A stretch of 64,000 bases of DNA from Accumulibacter sp031732815 (lineage in GTDB: Bacteria > Pseudomonadota > Gammaproteobacteria > Burkholderiales > Rhodocyclaceae). Each line of letters begins with the position of its first letter. Positions within the stretch are counted from its first letter, which is position 1. The notes under the pieces were generated by a model that made no database searches, was not told the DNA's origin, and saw nothing but the letters and a program-made list of their open reading frames with translations. Location: assembly GCF_031732815.1 (NCBI RefSeq), contig NZ_JAVMKF010000293.1:15252-79251 (forward strand). The letters are read 5' to 3'. This document shows, in pieces, positions 34,655 to 42,901 of this stretch. The translations under genes were made by a program, and so were the position numbers.

Positions 34655-36343
34655 TCAGTGACCCGAGGCAGCCGCCGCGCCAACACCGGTTTCGGAGCGA
34701 ACCCGCTGCGCTGGATAAAGCGACCGCTCGAGCTGCGCCTGCTTGCTGTTATCCATCTTCGAAACGATGTAGATGACCACGAAAGCAGCGGTCATCGAGA
34801 AGATGGCGGGCGACGAATACGGGAACCACGCACTTCCTTTCGGGTTCTTCAGGACCGCTTCCCAAACCGACGCCGAGAGAATCGTCAGAACGACCGAGCT
34901 GACCAGTCCGACGACGCCGCCAGCGACCGCGCCTTTGGTCGTGCAGTCTTTCCACAGCACCGACATGAAGAGAATCGGGAAGTTTGCCGAGCACGCGATG
35001 ACGAAGGCCAACATCACCATGTAGGCGACGTTTTCCTTCTCGAAAGCGATGCCGAGGAACACCGCGACGATGCCGAGGCAGATGGTGGTGATCCGCGACA
35101 CGCGCAGTTCCGACGCGGAGTCCGCATTGCCGTGCTTGAGCACCGTTGCATAGAGGTCGTGCGAGACGGCTGAGGCACCGGATAGCGTCAGGCCGGCAAC
35201 GACGGCGAGAATCGTCGCGAAGGCGACGGCCGAGATGAAGCCGAGGAACAAGTTGCCACCGACGGCGTTCGACAGGTGTACAGCGGCCATGTTGCCGCCG
35301 CCCTTCAGACCCTTGGCGAGATCGCCATCAACGTAGTACAGCTCGGGCGATTGCGTGAGCATGACGATGGCGCCGAAGCCGATGATGAAGGTGAGAATGT
35401 AGAAGTAGCCGATCCAGGTCGTCGCCCAGCCAACCGACTTGCGCGCCTCTTTGGCGCTCGGCACGGTGAAGAAGCGCATCAGGATGTGTGGCAGGCCGGC
35501 GGTACCGAACATCAGCGCCATTCCCACGGAAATGGCCGATACGGGGTCCTTGATCAGCACGCCAGGCGACATGATGGCATCGTGTTTGGAATGGATCTCG
35601 ACCGCCTTGGCAAACAGCGCCTCGGGGTTGAAGCCGAACTTCCAGAGCACGGCGAGGGCCATGAACGTTGCACCGGTAAGCAGCATGATCGCTTTGATGA
35701 TCTGCACCCAGGTCGTCGCGGTCATACCACCGAAGAGCACGTAGCACATCATCAGCACACCGACGAGGATCACCGCCACCGTATATTCCAGACCGAAGAG
35801 GACTTTGATCAACTGACCGGCGCCGACCATCTGGGCGATCATGTAGAACGCGACGACGACCAGCGAACCGGTCGCAGCGAAGGTGCGCATCGGCGTTTGG
35901 GCAAAGCGATACGCGGCGACGTCGGCAAAGGTGAACTTGCCGAGGTTGCGCAGGCGTTCGGCCATCAGGAAGGTGATCACCGGCCAGCCGACCAGCCAGC
36001 CGATCGAGAAGATCAGGCCGTCAAAGCCGTTGGCGAAGACCAGGCCGGAAATTCCGAGGAAGGAAGCGGCTGACATGTAGTCGCCGCCAATCGCCAGGCC
36101 GTTCTGGAAACCGGTGATTCCGCCACCGGCCGTGTAGAAGTCGGCTGCTGTCTTGGTGCGCGCCGCTGCCCACTTGGTGATGCCGAGCGTAATCGCGACG
36201 AAGACGACGAACATGGCGATCGCCACCCAGTTGGTGGCTTGCTTGGTCGTGTTCCCGAGGTCGGCGCCAGCCGCCAGGACGCTGCCCGTGGCGAGCAGAG
36301 CAGCCGTAGCGAAGAGAATTTTGCGGGTCGATTGGCTGATCAT
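34655..36343 (-). CDS. actP: Cation/acetate symporter ActP
   Basis: ActP is a sodium:solute symporter (SSS family) for acetate and similar short acids. The 562-residue protein has a signal-like first helix and about 13 further membrane helices. It shows KWAAARTKTAADFYTAGGGI near the start, the GDYMSAASFLGISG motif and a FGTAGLPHILMRFFTVPSAKEAR block typical of ActP. The ATG at 36343 overlaps the end of the upstream DUF485 gene by four bases (ATGA). Acetate uptake would suit an organism that feeds on short fatty acids. Confidence 0.95.
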   Translation of the reverse strand: MISQSTRKILFATAALLATGSVLAAGADLGNTTKQATNWVAIAMFVVFVAITLGITKWAAARTKTAADFYTAGGGITGFQNGLAIGGDYMSAASFLGISGLVFANGFDGLIFSIGWLVGWPVITFLMAERLRNLGKFTFADVAAYRFAQTPMRTFAATGSLVVVAFYMIAQMVGAGQLIKVLFGLEYTVAVILVGVLMMCYVLFGGMTATTWVQIIKAIMLLTGATFMALAVLWKFGFNPEALFAKAVEIHSKHDAIMSPGVLIKDPVSAISVGMALMFGTAGLPHILMRFFTVPSAKEARKSVGWATTWIGYFYILTFIIGFGAIVMLTQSPELYYVDGDLAKGLKGGGNMAAVHLSNAVGGNLFLGFISAVAFATILAVVAGLTLSGASAVSHDLYATVLKHGNADSASELRVSRITTICLGIVAVFLGIAFEKENVAYMVMLAFVIACSANFPILFMSVLWKDCTTKGAVAGGVVGLVSSVVLTILSASVWEAVLKNPKGSAWFPYSSPAIFSMTAAFVVIYIVSKMDNSKQAQLERSLYPAQRVRSETGVGAAAASGH

Positions 36344-36654
36344 TTCTTGTTCGCCTCCTTGAGGATCTGGGCATTGAGATCGTCGAATTCCGTGTTGGCC
36401 CGCCGAATGTAGATGTTGGTCAGAATGATCGTAAACACGATGACCCCGACGCCGAGCGGAATTCCGATGGAAGTCACCATCCCGGGTGCGAGCTTGGTGG
36501 CCAGCCATTCCTTGTTGAAAGCAATCAGCAGAATGTAGCCGTAGTAGGCGATGATCATCAGGATGGACATGATGATGCCGTAGGAATTGCGCTTCTGCAC
36601 GAACTGGTGGAACTTCGGATTGGCCTCAATCCGCGCAACGATGTCGTCGTTCAC
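36340..36654 (-). CDS. DUF485 membrane protein, ActP partner (YjcH-like)
   Basis: This 104-residue protein has two membrane helices (about 30-52 and 62-88) and an N-terminal NPKFHQFVQKRN motif typical of DUF485, the small protein encoded just upstream of actP in many proteobacteria. I place the start at the GTG at 36654, because GGAGGAGG lies nine bases upstream. A frame reaching ATG at 36705 would add 17 residues and include the ribosome site within its coding sequence. It is the first gene of a two-gene unit with actP and may assist or stabilise it; its function is not firmly known. Confidence 0.9.
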   Translation of the reverse strand: MNDDIVARIEANPKFHQFVQKRNSYGIIMSILMIIAYYGYILLIAFNKEWLATKLAPGMVTSIGIPLGVGVIVFTIILTNIYIRRANTEFDDLNAQILKEANKK

Positions 36655-36906
36655 TTTGCTTATCCTCCTCCAAAAGAGACTGTTGTCGATCGAGTCACTT
36701 GCCATGACTGGCGCCCGATCATAATCAGCAATACTTACTTCGGGCTTACGGCAAAGCTGGTGGCGGAGGACCAGAAGGACCTTGGTGGCAGAGGTTGAGC
36801 CGGCGCCGCTGGCCGGCGGCAGGCGGCGAGCATCGGCCCGCTACCCCTGTGGTAGACTGCCCGCCGGCATGCGCAACCCGGCAACCACATCTTCGACGAG
36901 GCAGTT

Positions 36907-38022
36907 ATGTCCGGCAACACCATCGGCACCCTGTTTTGCGTGACATCGTTTGGCGAGTCGCACGGGCCGGCTATCGGCTGCGTGGTGGACGGGTGTCCGC
37001 CTGGTCTGCCAATCAGCGCGGCGGATATCCAGGCCGATCTCGACCGGCGTCGGCCTGGAACTTCACGCCATGTGACGCAGCGTCGCGAGCCGGATCAGGT
37101 CGAGATTCTCTCTGGCGTTTTCGCGGGCATGACGACGGGAACGCCGATTGCCCTGCTGATCCGCAACCAGGACCAGCGGAGCAAGGATTACGCTGAGATT
37201 GCGACGACTTTCCGCCCCGGCCATGCGGACTATGTTTACCTGCAGAAGTACGGCCTGCGCGATCCACGTGGTGGCGGGCGGTCTTCGGCGCGCGAAACCG
37301 CCGTACGCGTAGCGGCCGGAGCGATTGCCCGCAAGTGGCTGGCCGAACGCCATGGCGTGGCGATCTGCGGCTGGTTGAGTCGTCTGGGGCCGATTGATAT
37401 TCCCTTCGTTGCGCGCGAAGACATCGCCGGCAACCCTTTCTTCGCACCGAACGCGACGATCGTTCCACAACTTGAAGACTATATGGATCGCTTGCGCAAG
37501 GCGGGCGATTCGGTCGGTGCGTTGCTCACGGTCAGCGCCAGCGGCGTTCCACCCGGTTGGGGCCAACCTGTTTATGATCGGCTGGATGCCCAGATCGCTT
37601 ATGCGATGATGAGTATCAACGCGGTAAAGGGCGTCGAGATTGGCGCCGGTTTCGCCAGCGTTGAACAAAAGGGCAGCGAGCATGGCGACGAGATGACCCC
37701 GCAAGGCTTCCTCTCCAATCATGCCGGAGGTGTGCTGGGTGGCATTTCGAGCGGACAGGAGATCATCGTCAGGCTGGCGGTCAAGCCAACCTCGAGCATC
37801 CGCCTGCCGCGTCGCTCGATTGACGTGCACGGTCAGCCGATGATCGTCGAGACGCACGGCCGGCACGACCCCTGCGTTGGTCTGCGGGCGACCCCGGTTG
37901 CCGAAGCGATGCTGGCGCTTGTCCTGATCGATCTGGCCCTGCGCCATCGCGCCCAGTGCGCCGACGTCCGCTGCCTTACTCCGCGCCTTGCCGGGCATCT
38001 GCCGGACGTCCCGGGCAAGTGA
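36907..38022 (+). CDS. aroC: Chorismate synthase
   Basis: This FMN-dependent lyase makes chorismate from EPSP in the last step of the shared aromatic pathway. The 371-residue protein starts GNTIGTLFCVTSFGESHGPAIG, a standard N-terminus, and has the FRPGHADY, GGRSSARETA and the RHDPCVGLRATPVAEAM signatures. GAGG precedes the ATG. It is divergent from the actP operon and followed by a DUF465 gene. Confidence 0.97.
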   Translation: MSGNTIGTLFCVTSFGESHGPAIGCVVDGCPPGLPISAADIQADLDRRRPGTSRHVTQRREPDQVEILSGVFAGMTTGTPIALLIRNQDQRSKDYAEIATTFRPGHADYVYLQKYGLRDPRGGGRSSARETAVRVAAGAIARKWLAERHGVAICGWLSRLGPIDIPFVAREDIAGNPFFAPNATIVPQLEDYMDRLRKAGDSVGALLTVSASGVPPGWGQPVYDRLDAQIAYAMMSINAVKGVEIGAGFASVEQKGSEHGDEMTPQGFLSNHAGGVLGGISSGQEIIVRLAVKPTSSIRLPRRSIDVHGQPMIVETHGRHDPCVGLRATPVAEAMLALVLIDLALRHRAQCADVRCLTPRLAGHLPDVPGK

Positions 38023-38100
38023 CGACCGGCGGCACTAGCCAGTATAATCGCGCCGTCTGGTCGCGCATCCGGCCGGCCGGAGTCTCCTGAGGCTATGATC

Positions 38101-38352
38101 ATGCAAGTTGAGCACCACGACCTTCATCTTGACTTCCCAGAGTATGTTGACTCGATCCACGCGCTCAAGGCGGCAAGCGAGAAATTCGGCAACTTGTACG
38201 ACGAGTACCATCAGCTCACGCGGGAAGTCGAACGGCTCGAGGAAGATGATGTCCCGGTGGATGATTTCGCGTTTGAGAATCTGAAGAAGCAGCGGGTTCG
38301 TCTGAAGGACCAGATGTACCGGATGCTCGTTGCGCACAAGAGCGGCGACTGA
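38101..38352 (+). CDS. YdcH family protein (DUF465)
   Basis: This 83-residue, highly charged protein is nearly all helical, with the HALKAASEKFGNLYDEYHQL and ENLKKQRVRLKDQMYRML stretches typical of the DUF465/YdcH family. Such proteins form short coiled coils; their role is unknown. Two ATGs (38095 and 38101) are possible; the second lies eight bases from GAGG and is chosen. Confidence 0.85.
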   Translation: MQVEHHDLHLDFPEYVDSIHALKAASEKFGNLYDEYHQLTREVERLEEDDVPVDDFAFENLKKQRVRLKDQMYRMLVAHKSGD

Positions 38353-38398
38353 GCCGGCGCGTGCCGGCCCGCGGGCAGGCGTCCGGTAGAAGCGCCTG

Positions 38399-39589
38399 AT
38401 GCAGCTTCTGCCCTATTGGCGGCTTTCGGGCTATTATTTTTTCCATTTTGCCTGCATCGGCGCTTTTTCACCGTACTTCGGGCTTTACCTCGAGTCGCTC
38501 GCCTTTTCCGCCTGGGACATCGGCCTTTTGATGTCCCAGCTGCCCTTGATGCGGCTGTTTGCCCCCTACCTGTGGGGTGCACTGGCCGACCGGCTGGTAC
38601 GCCGGCTGCCGGCCGTCCGCCTCGCTGCAGCCCTCGGCCTGATCTGCTTTTCCGCCTTCTTCCTCACGCGGAGTTTCGCCGCCGTGTTGCTCGCCATGGC
38701 GCTTTTCGCCTTCTTCTGGAGCGCCGCGCTACCCCTCGTCGAAACCGCGACCTTTGCTCATCTGCGTGATGAGCCCCAAGGTTACAGCCGGATCCGCCTC
38801 TGGGGATCGATCGGTTTCATCGTTGCGGTGATGGCAACGGGTGCGCTACTCGATAGAATGGACCTGCCGGCCCTGCTCTGGGTGATGCTGGGTCTGCTGA
38901 GCAGCACCCTGCTGTGCGCCGCGCTGGTCCCCGAGCCGGCCGGGACGGCTGCCGGAGTGGCATCGGAGCAAGCGATCGGAGACATTCTTCGCCAGCCGCG
39001 TGTGCGCGCTTTGTTTGCCGCCTGCTTTGCCATGTCGGCGGCGCACGGCGCGCTTTACGTCTTTTACTCGATACACCTCGCCAATCATCAGTACAGCAAG
39101 CTGTCCGTTGGCGGTCTGTGGTCGCTCGGCGTACTCGCCGAGATTGCTGTCTTCTTCTTCATGGTCGACTTGCTCCGCCGTTATGGCTTGCGTACCATTC
39201 TCCTCGTCTGTTTTGCCGCAGCCGCCATCCGCTTCCTGCTCATCGGCTGGTGTGTCGAGCACTGGCCATTGGTTCTTCTTGCCCAACTGTTGCACGGACT
39301 GACCTTTGGTGCCTACCACGCAGCGGCTATTGCTGCGGTGAATCGTTGGTTTTCCGGAAACTGTCAGGCCCGTGGGCAGGCGCTCTACTCGAGCGTTTCT
39401 TTTGGTGCCGGTGGCCTGCTCGGCGGGTTGCTCAGCGGATGGTCGTGGGAACGGCTGGGGGCGGCGCCGACCTACACGATCAGCGCGAGCTTTGCGGTGG
39501 TCGGTCTCCTGTTCGTTGCCCGCTGGATCCAGCACAGCGATCTGGCCGACGTCGGCGCTGAGCGCGCCCGGTGTGTTGCCCGAAGTTGA
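38399..39589 (+). CDS. MFS transporter, HcaT/LacY-like (MFS_1_like)
   Basis: This 396-residue protein has twelve predicted membrane helices and the architecture of the MFS_1-like group that includes the E. coli 3-phenylpropionate permease HcaT. The N-terminus YWRLSGYYFFHFACIGAFSP and the inter-helix motif WGALADRLVRR fit. A YSRIRLWGSIGFI block marks helix 4-5. The substrate cannot be told; there are no catabolic genes nearby. The ATG at 38399 has only a weak ribosome site. Confidence 0.85.
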   Translation: MQLLPYWRLSGYYFFHFACIGAFSPYFGLYLESLAFSAWDIGLLMSQLPLMRLFAPYLWGALADRLVRRLPAVRLAAALGLICFSAFFLTRSFAAVLLAMALFAFFWSAALPLVETATFAHLRDEPQGYSRIRLWGSIGFIVAVMATGALLDRMDLPALLWVMLGLLSSTLLCAALVPEPAGTAAGVASEQAIGDILRQPRVRALFAACFAMSAAHGALYVFYSIHLANHQYSKLSVGGLWSLGVLAEIAVFFFMVDLLRRYGLRTILLVCFAAAAIRFLLIGWCVEHWPLVLLAQLLHGLTFGAYHAAAIAAVNRWFSGNCQARGQALYSSVSFGAGGLLGGLLSGWSWERLGAAPTYTISASFAVVGLLFVARWIQHSDLADVGAERARCVARS

Positions 39590-39611
39590 TACTGATCGTG
39601 AGGAAAGCGCG

Positions 39612-40451
39612 ATGATCATCGGTCTCTTGCGCAGTTGCTGCCTGGCAGCGCTGCTTGCCGGACTGACTACCGGCTGTGCGACGACCCGCACGACCGCTGG
39701 CGGAGCGGTCGGCGTTCAACGCGAACAAACCATGCTCGTTTCGTCGGGCGAGATCAATCGCTCGGCCGCCAAGGCCTACCAGGAGACCATGCGCGAGGCG
39801 CAGGCGAGGAACCGCCTCAATCGCAGCCCGCAACAGTTCGAGCGCGTGCGCCTGGTTGCCCAGCGGCTGATCCCGGTCACCGCAGCCTTCCGCAGCGACG
39901 CGACCGGCTGGTCGTGGGAAGTCAATGTCATCACCTCTCCGGAGTTGAACGCCTGGTGCATGCCAGGCGGCAAGATGGCCGTCTACAGCGGCCTGCTCGA
40001 GCAACTGCAGTTGACCGATGACGAACTTGCCGGAGTGATGGGACACGAGATCGCGCATGCCCTGCGCGAGCACGGGCGTGAGAAGGCGAGTCGGGCGGCT
40101 GGCGTAAACGTGGCAGCCAGCATTGGCGGCGCTTTGATCGGGGCTTACTTCGGTGTCGATTCCGGTCTCGGCCAGAGCATCATCGGAACCGTCGGCGATC
40201 TCGCGTTCATGCGCCCGAACTCGCGCGAGATGGAACAGGAAGCAGACCGCATCGGCGTCGAACTCGCCGCGCGCGCCGGCTACGATCCCTTTGCGGCGAT
40301 CGCCCTATGGGAGAAGATGGGCCGCACCGTGCGTGGGCAACCGCCGCAGTGGCTGTCTACGCATCCGTCGCACGCGTCGCGCATCGCCGACTTGCGGGTC
40401 TATGCCGAGCGCGTGTACCCCTTGTATGCCGGTGTGCGACGCGCTCGCTAG
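39612..40451 (+). CDS. M48 family zinc metalloprotease, lipoprotein (LoiP-like)
   Basis: This 279-residue protein is an outer-membrane-type lipoprotein protease. The lipobox puts the lipidated Cys at residue 22 (LTTGC). The zinc motif HEIAH is at 145-149, and the third ligand is likely the Glu in EMEQEADRIG about 60 residues later. The surrounding PGGKMAVYSGLL and STHPSHASRI motifs match YcaL/LoiP-type M48 proteases, which act in the periplasm on misfolded outer-membrane proteins. The ATG at 39612 follows GAGGAAAG; the frame extending to 39372 overlaps the transporter gene. Confidence 0.9.
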   Translation: MIIGLLRSCCLAALLAGLTTGCATTRTTAGGAVGVQREQTMLVSSGEINRSAAKAYQETMREAQARNRLNRSPQQFERVRLVAQRLIPVTAAFRSDATGWSWEVNVITSPELNAWCMPGGKMAVYSGLLEQLQLTDDELAGVMGHEIAHALREHGREKASRAAGVNVAASIGGALIGAYFGVDSGLGQSIIGTVGDLAFMRPNSREMEQEADRIGVELAARAGYDPFAAIALWEKMGRTVRGQPPQWLSTHPSHASRIADLRVYAERVYPLYAGVRRAR

Positions 40452-40484
40452 GCGCTGGGCAGATCGGCGAAGCGCCGGCACGAT

Positions 40485-40513
40485 CTGACGAGAAGCAGGG
40501 GCTGTGACATAAT
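40485..40513 (+). promoter_or_regulatory. Promoter upstream of leuB
   Basis: CTGACG (40485-40490), a 17-base spacer and CATAAT (40508-40513) with an upstream TGA extended -10 form a plausible sigma-70 promoter. It would start a transcript for the leuB-asd run about 22 bases before the ribosome site. Confidence 0.55.
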
Positions 40514-40535
40514 CGCGTGCTTTGAGGAAATGCGA

Positions 40536-41600
40536 ATGAAAATCTGTGTTCTTCCAGGGGACGGCATTGGCCCGGAAATCATGGCCGAAGCGGTACGCGT
40601 GCTGCGTGCGCTCGACCTGGATTTCGAAATGCACGAGGCCCTGCTGGGCGGCTGCGCCGTCGACGCTACCGGCGATCCGTATCCGGCTGCGACGCAACAG
40701 CTTGCGCAGGATGCTGATGCGGTCCTGCTCGGCGCTGTCGGCGGCCCGCAATGGGACAAGCTGCCGCGCGAGCAGCGCCCGGAAAGGGGGCTGTTGGGAA
40801 TCCGCAAGCATCTCGGCCTGTTTGCCAACCTGCGCCCGGCGATTCTTTATCCCGAGTTGGCAAATGCTTCGACGCTGAAGAGCGAAGTGGTCGCCGGGTT
40901 GGATATCCTGATCGTCCGGGAACTGACCGGCGACATTTATTTCGGTCAGCCACGCGGCATCGAAGTACGCGAGCTGGCTGGCCAGCGCGAGCGAGTAGGC
41001 TTCAACACGATGATCTACAGCGAGAGCGAGATTCGCCGCATCCTGCGCGTTGCCTTCGAGGCAGCGCGCCAACGCAGGAAGAAGCTGTGTTCGGTCGACA
41101 AGATGAACGTGTTGGAGACCACCCAGTTGTGGCGGGACGTTGCCGAAGAAACAGCGACCGAATACCCCGATGTCGAACTGAGCCACATGCTGGTCGACAA
41201 CGCCGCCATGCAACTGGTCAGAAACCCGAAGCAATTCGATGTCGTGGTGACCGGCAACATGTTCGGCGACATCCTGTCGGACGAGGCTTCGATGCTCACC
41301 GGCTCGATTGGCATGCTGCCTTCCGCTTCGCTCGACGCCAATCGGAAGGGACTGTACGAGCCCTGCCACGGGTCGGCGCCGGACATTGCCGGAGAGGGCG
41401 TGGCGAATCCCCTGGCGACGATTCTCTCGGCGGCGATGATGCTGCGCTATACGTTCGCGTTGGAGTCCTCGGCACAGCGCGTCGAGCAGGCAGTAAAGGC
41501 CGTTCTGGCGCAAGGATACCGCACGGCGGACATCTACGAGCCGGGTACGCGCAAGGTGGGAACGCGCGCGATGGGTGATGCGGTTCTCGCCGCCCTGTGA
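40536..41600 (+). CDS. leuB: 3-isopropylmalate dehydrogenase
   Basis: LeuB oxidises and decarboxylates 3-isopropylmalate in leucine synthesis. The 354-residue enzyme starts MKICVLPGDGIGPEI, has DAVLLGAVGGPQWD, the RELTGDIYFGQPR loop, the substrate/NAD block with MNVLETTQLWRD and LSHMLVDNAAMQL, and GNMFGDILSDEASMLTGS. Of two near ATGs (40530 and 40536) the second lies seven bases after GAGGA. leuC and leuD are not next to it in this window. asd follows 31 bases after the stop. Confidence 0.96.
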   Translation: MKICVLPGDGIGPEIMAEAVRVLRALDLDFEMHEALLGGCAVDATGDPYPAATQQLAQDADAVLLGAVGGPQWDKLPREQRPERGLLGIRKHLGLFANLRPAILYPELANASTLKSEVVAGLDILIVRELTGDIYFGQPRGIEVRELAGQRERVGFNTMIYSESEIRRILRVAFEAARQRRKKLCSVDKMNVLETTQLWRDVAEETATEYPDVELSHMLVDNAAMQLVRNPKQFDVVVTGNMFGDILSDEASMLTGSIGMLPSASLDANRKGLYEPCHGSAPDIAGEGVANPLATILSAAMMLRYTFALESSAQRVEQAVKAVLAQGYRTADIYEPGTRKVGTRAMGDAVLAAL

Positions 41601-41631
41601 TTCGGACGAGAAGAACTGGAGGAGCAAATCG

Positions 41632-42762
41632 GTGAATAGAGTGGGTCTGGTGGGCTGGCGCGGCATGGTTGGATCGGTGCTCATGCAGCGCATGCTGGAA
41701 GAGGGTGATTTTCAACATATCGAACCGCGGTATTTCTCGACCTCGGCAGTGGGGGAAGCAGCCCCGGTGATCGCCGGCAAGGACGCGGGCAAGCTGCACG
41801 ATGCGATGTCGCTGAGCGACCTCGCGCCGATGGACATCATCGTGACCTGCCAGGGGGGCGACTACACGCGGGAGATTTTTCCGCGTCTACGCGCTGCTGG
41901 CTGGCAGGGTCACTGGATCGACGCGGCGTCTACCCTGCGCATGCAGGAGGACGCGGTGATCATCCTGGATCCGGTCAATCGCAGCGTCATCGATGCCGCC
42001 CGAGCAAACGGCGGGCGCAACTGGATCGGCGGCAACTGCACGGTTTCCCTGATGCTGATGGGCCTTGCCGGCCTGTTTCACCATGACCTCGTCGAATGGG
42101 TCAGCGCGATGACCTACCAGGCGGCTTCCGGCGCCGGGGCGCAAAACATGCGCGAGTTGCTGCTGCAGATGGGCGCCTTGTACCAGGCGGTCGAAAGCGA
42201 ACTGGCGCAGCCAGCCTCGGCAATCCTCGAGATCGACCGCAAGGTTGCCGAGACGATGCGCTCGCCGGCTTTCCCGACGAAAAACTTCCGTCAGGCGCCC
42301 CTCGCCGGCAGCCTGATTCCTTGGATCGACGTGCCGGTCGACGGCGGCCAGTCGAAAGAGGAATGGAAAGGCGGCGCCGAGTGCAACAAAATCCTCGGAC
42401 GTCCTGCTTTCCGCACAGCCGGCAGCATACCGGTGGACGGCCTGTGTGTTCGCATCGGGGCGATGCGTTGCCATGCTCAGGGACTGACCATCAAGTTGCG
42501 CCGCGATGTACCGTTGGACGAAGTCGAGGAGATTATTGCGCAAGGCAACCCCTGGGTGAAGGTCGTCGCCAACGAACGCGAGCTGAGTGAGCGGGAACTG
42601 ACGCCGGCGGCAGTGACTGGAACCCTCAGCATACCGGTGGGCCGGCTGCACAAGCTGGCGCTGGGTCCGGAGTATCTGGCGGCGTTCACAGTCGGTGACC
42701 AGCTCTTGTGGGGGGCTGCCGAACCACTCCGTCGCATGCTTCGTATACTGATTGATAACTAG
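41632..42762 (+). CDS. asd: Aspartate-semialdehyde dehydrogenase
   Basis: Asd reduces aspartyl phosphate to the semialdehyde that feeds lysine, threonine and methionine synthesis. The 376-residue enzyme starts NRVGLVGWRGMVGSVLMQRM, has the catalytic Cys136 in GGNCTVSLM and MTYQAASGAGAQNMREL, and matches the Gram-negative subgroup in length. It starts at a GTG at 41632, seven to eight bases after GGAGGAG; the frame extending to 41575 overlaps leuB. Confidence 0.96.
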   Translation: MNRVGLVGWRGMVGSVLMQRMLEEGDFQHIEPRYFSTSAVGEAAPVIAGKDAGKLHDAMSLSDLAPMDIIVTCQGGDYTREIFPRLRAAGWQGHWIDAASTLRMQEDAVIILDPVNRSVIDAARANGGRNWIGGNCTVSLMLMGLAGLFHHDLVEWVSAMTYQAASGAGAQNMRELLLQMGALYQAVESELAQPASAILEIDRKVAETMRSPAFPTKNFRQAPLAGSLIPWIDVPVDGGQSKEEWKGGAECNKILGRPAFRTAGSIPVDGLCVRIGAMRCHAQGLTIKLRRDVPLDEVEEIIAQGNPWVKVVANERELSERELTPAAVTGTLSIPVGRLHKLALGPEYLAAFTVGDQLLWGAAEPLRRMLRILIDN

Positions 42763-42901
42763 TTGAAAAAATGTAATAAGTATTTTACGTGCAGGGGGGC
42801 GCGGAAAATGATCGGCAGCAGGTCGGCAAAAAGTATGGCTTGCATGGCTAACTTCATGATGTTATTTTAATAATCCCGATTTCGACGCTCAGGGTGGCGG
42901 C

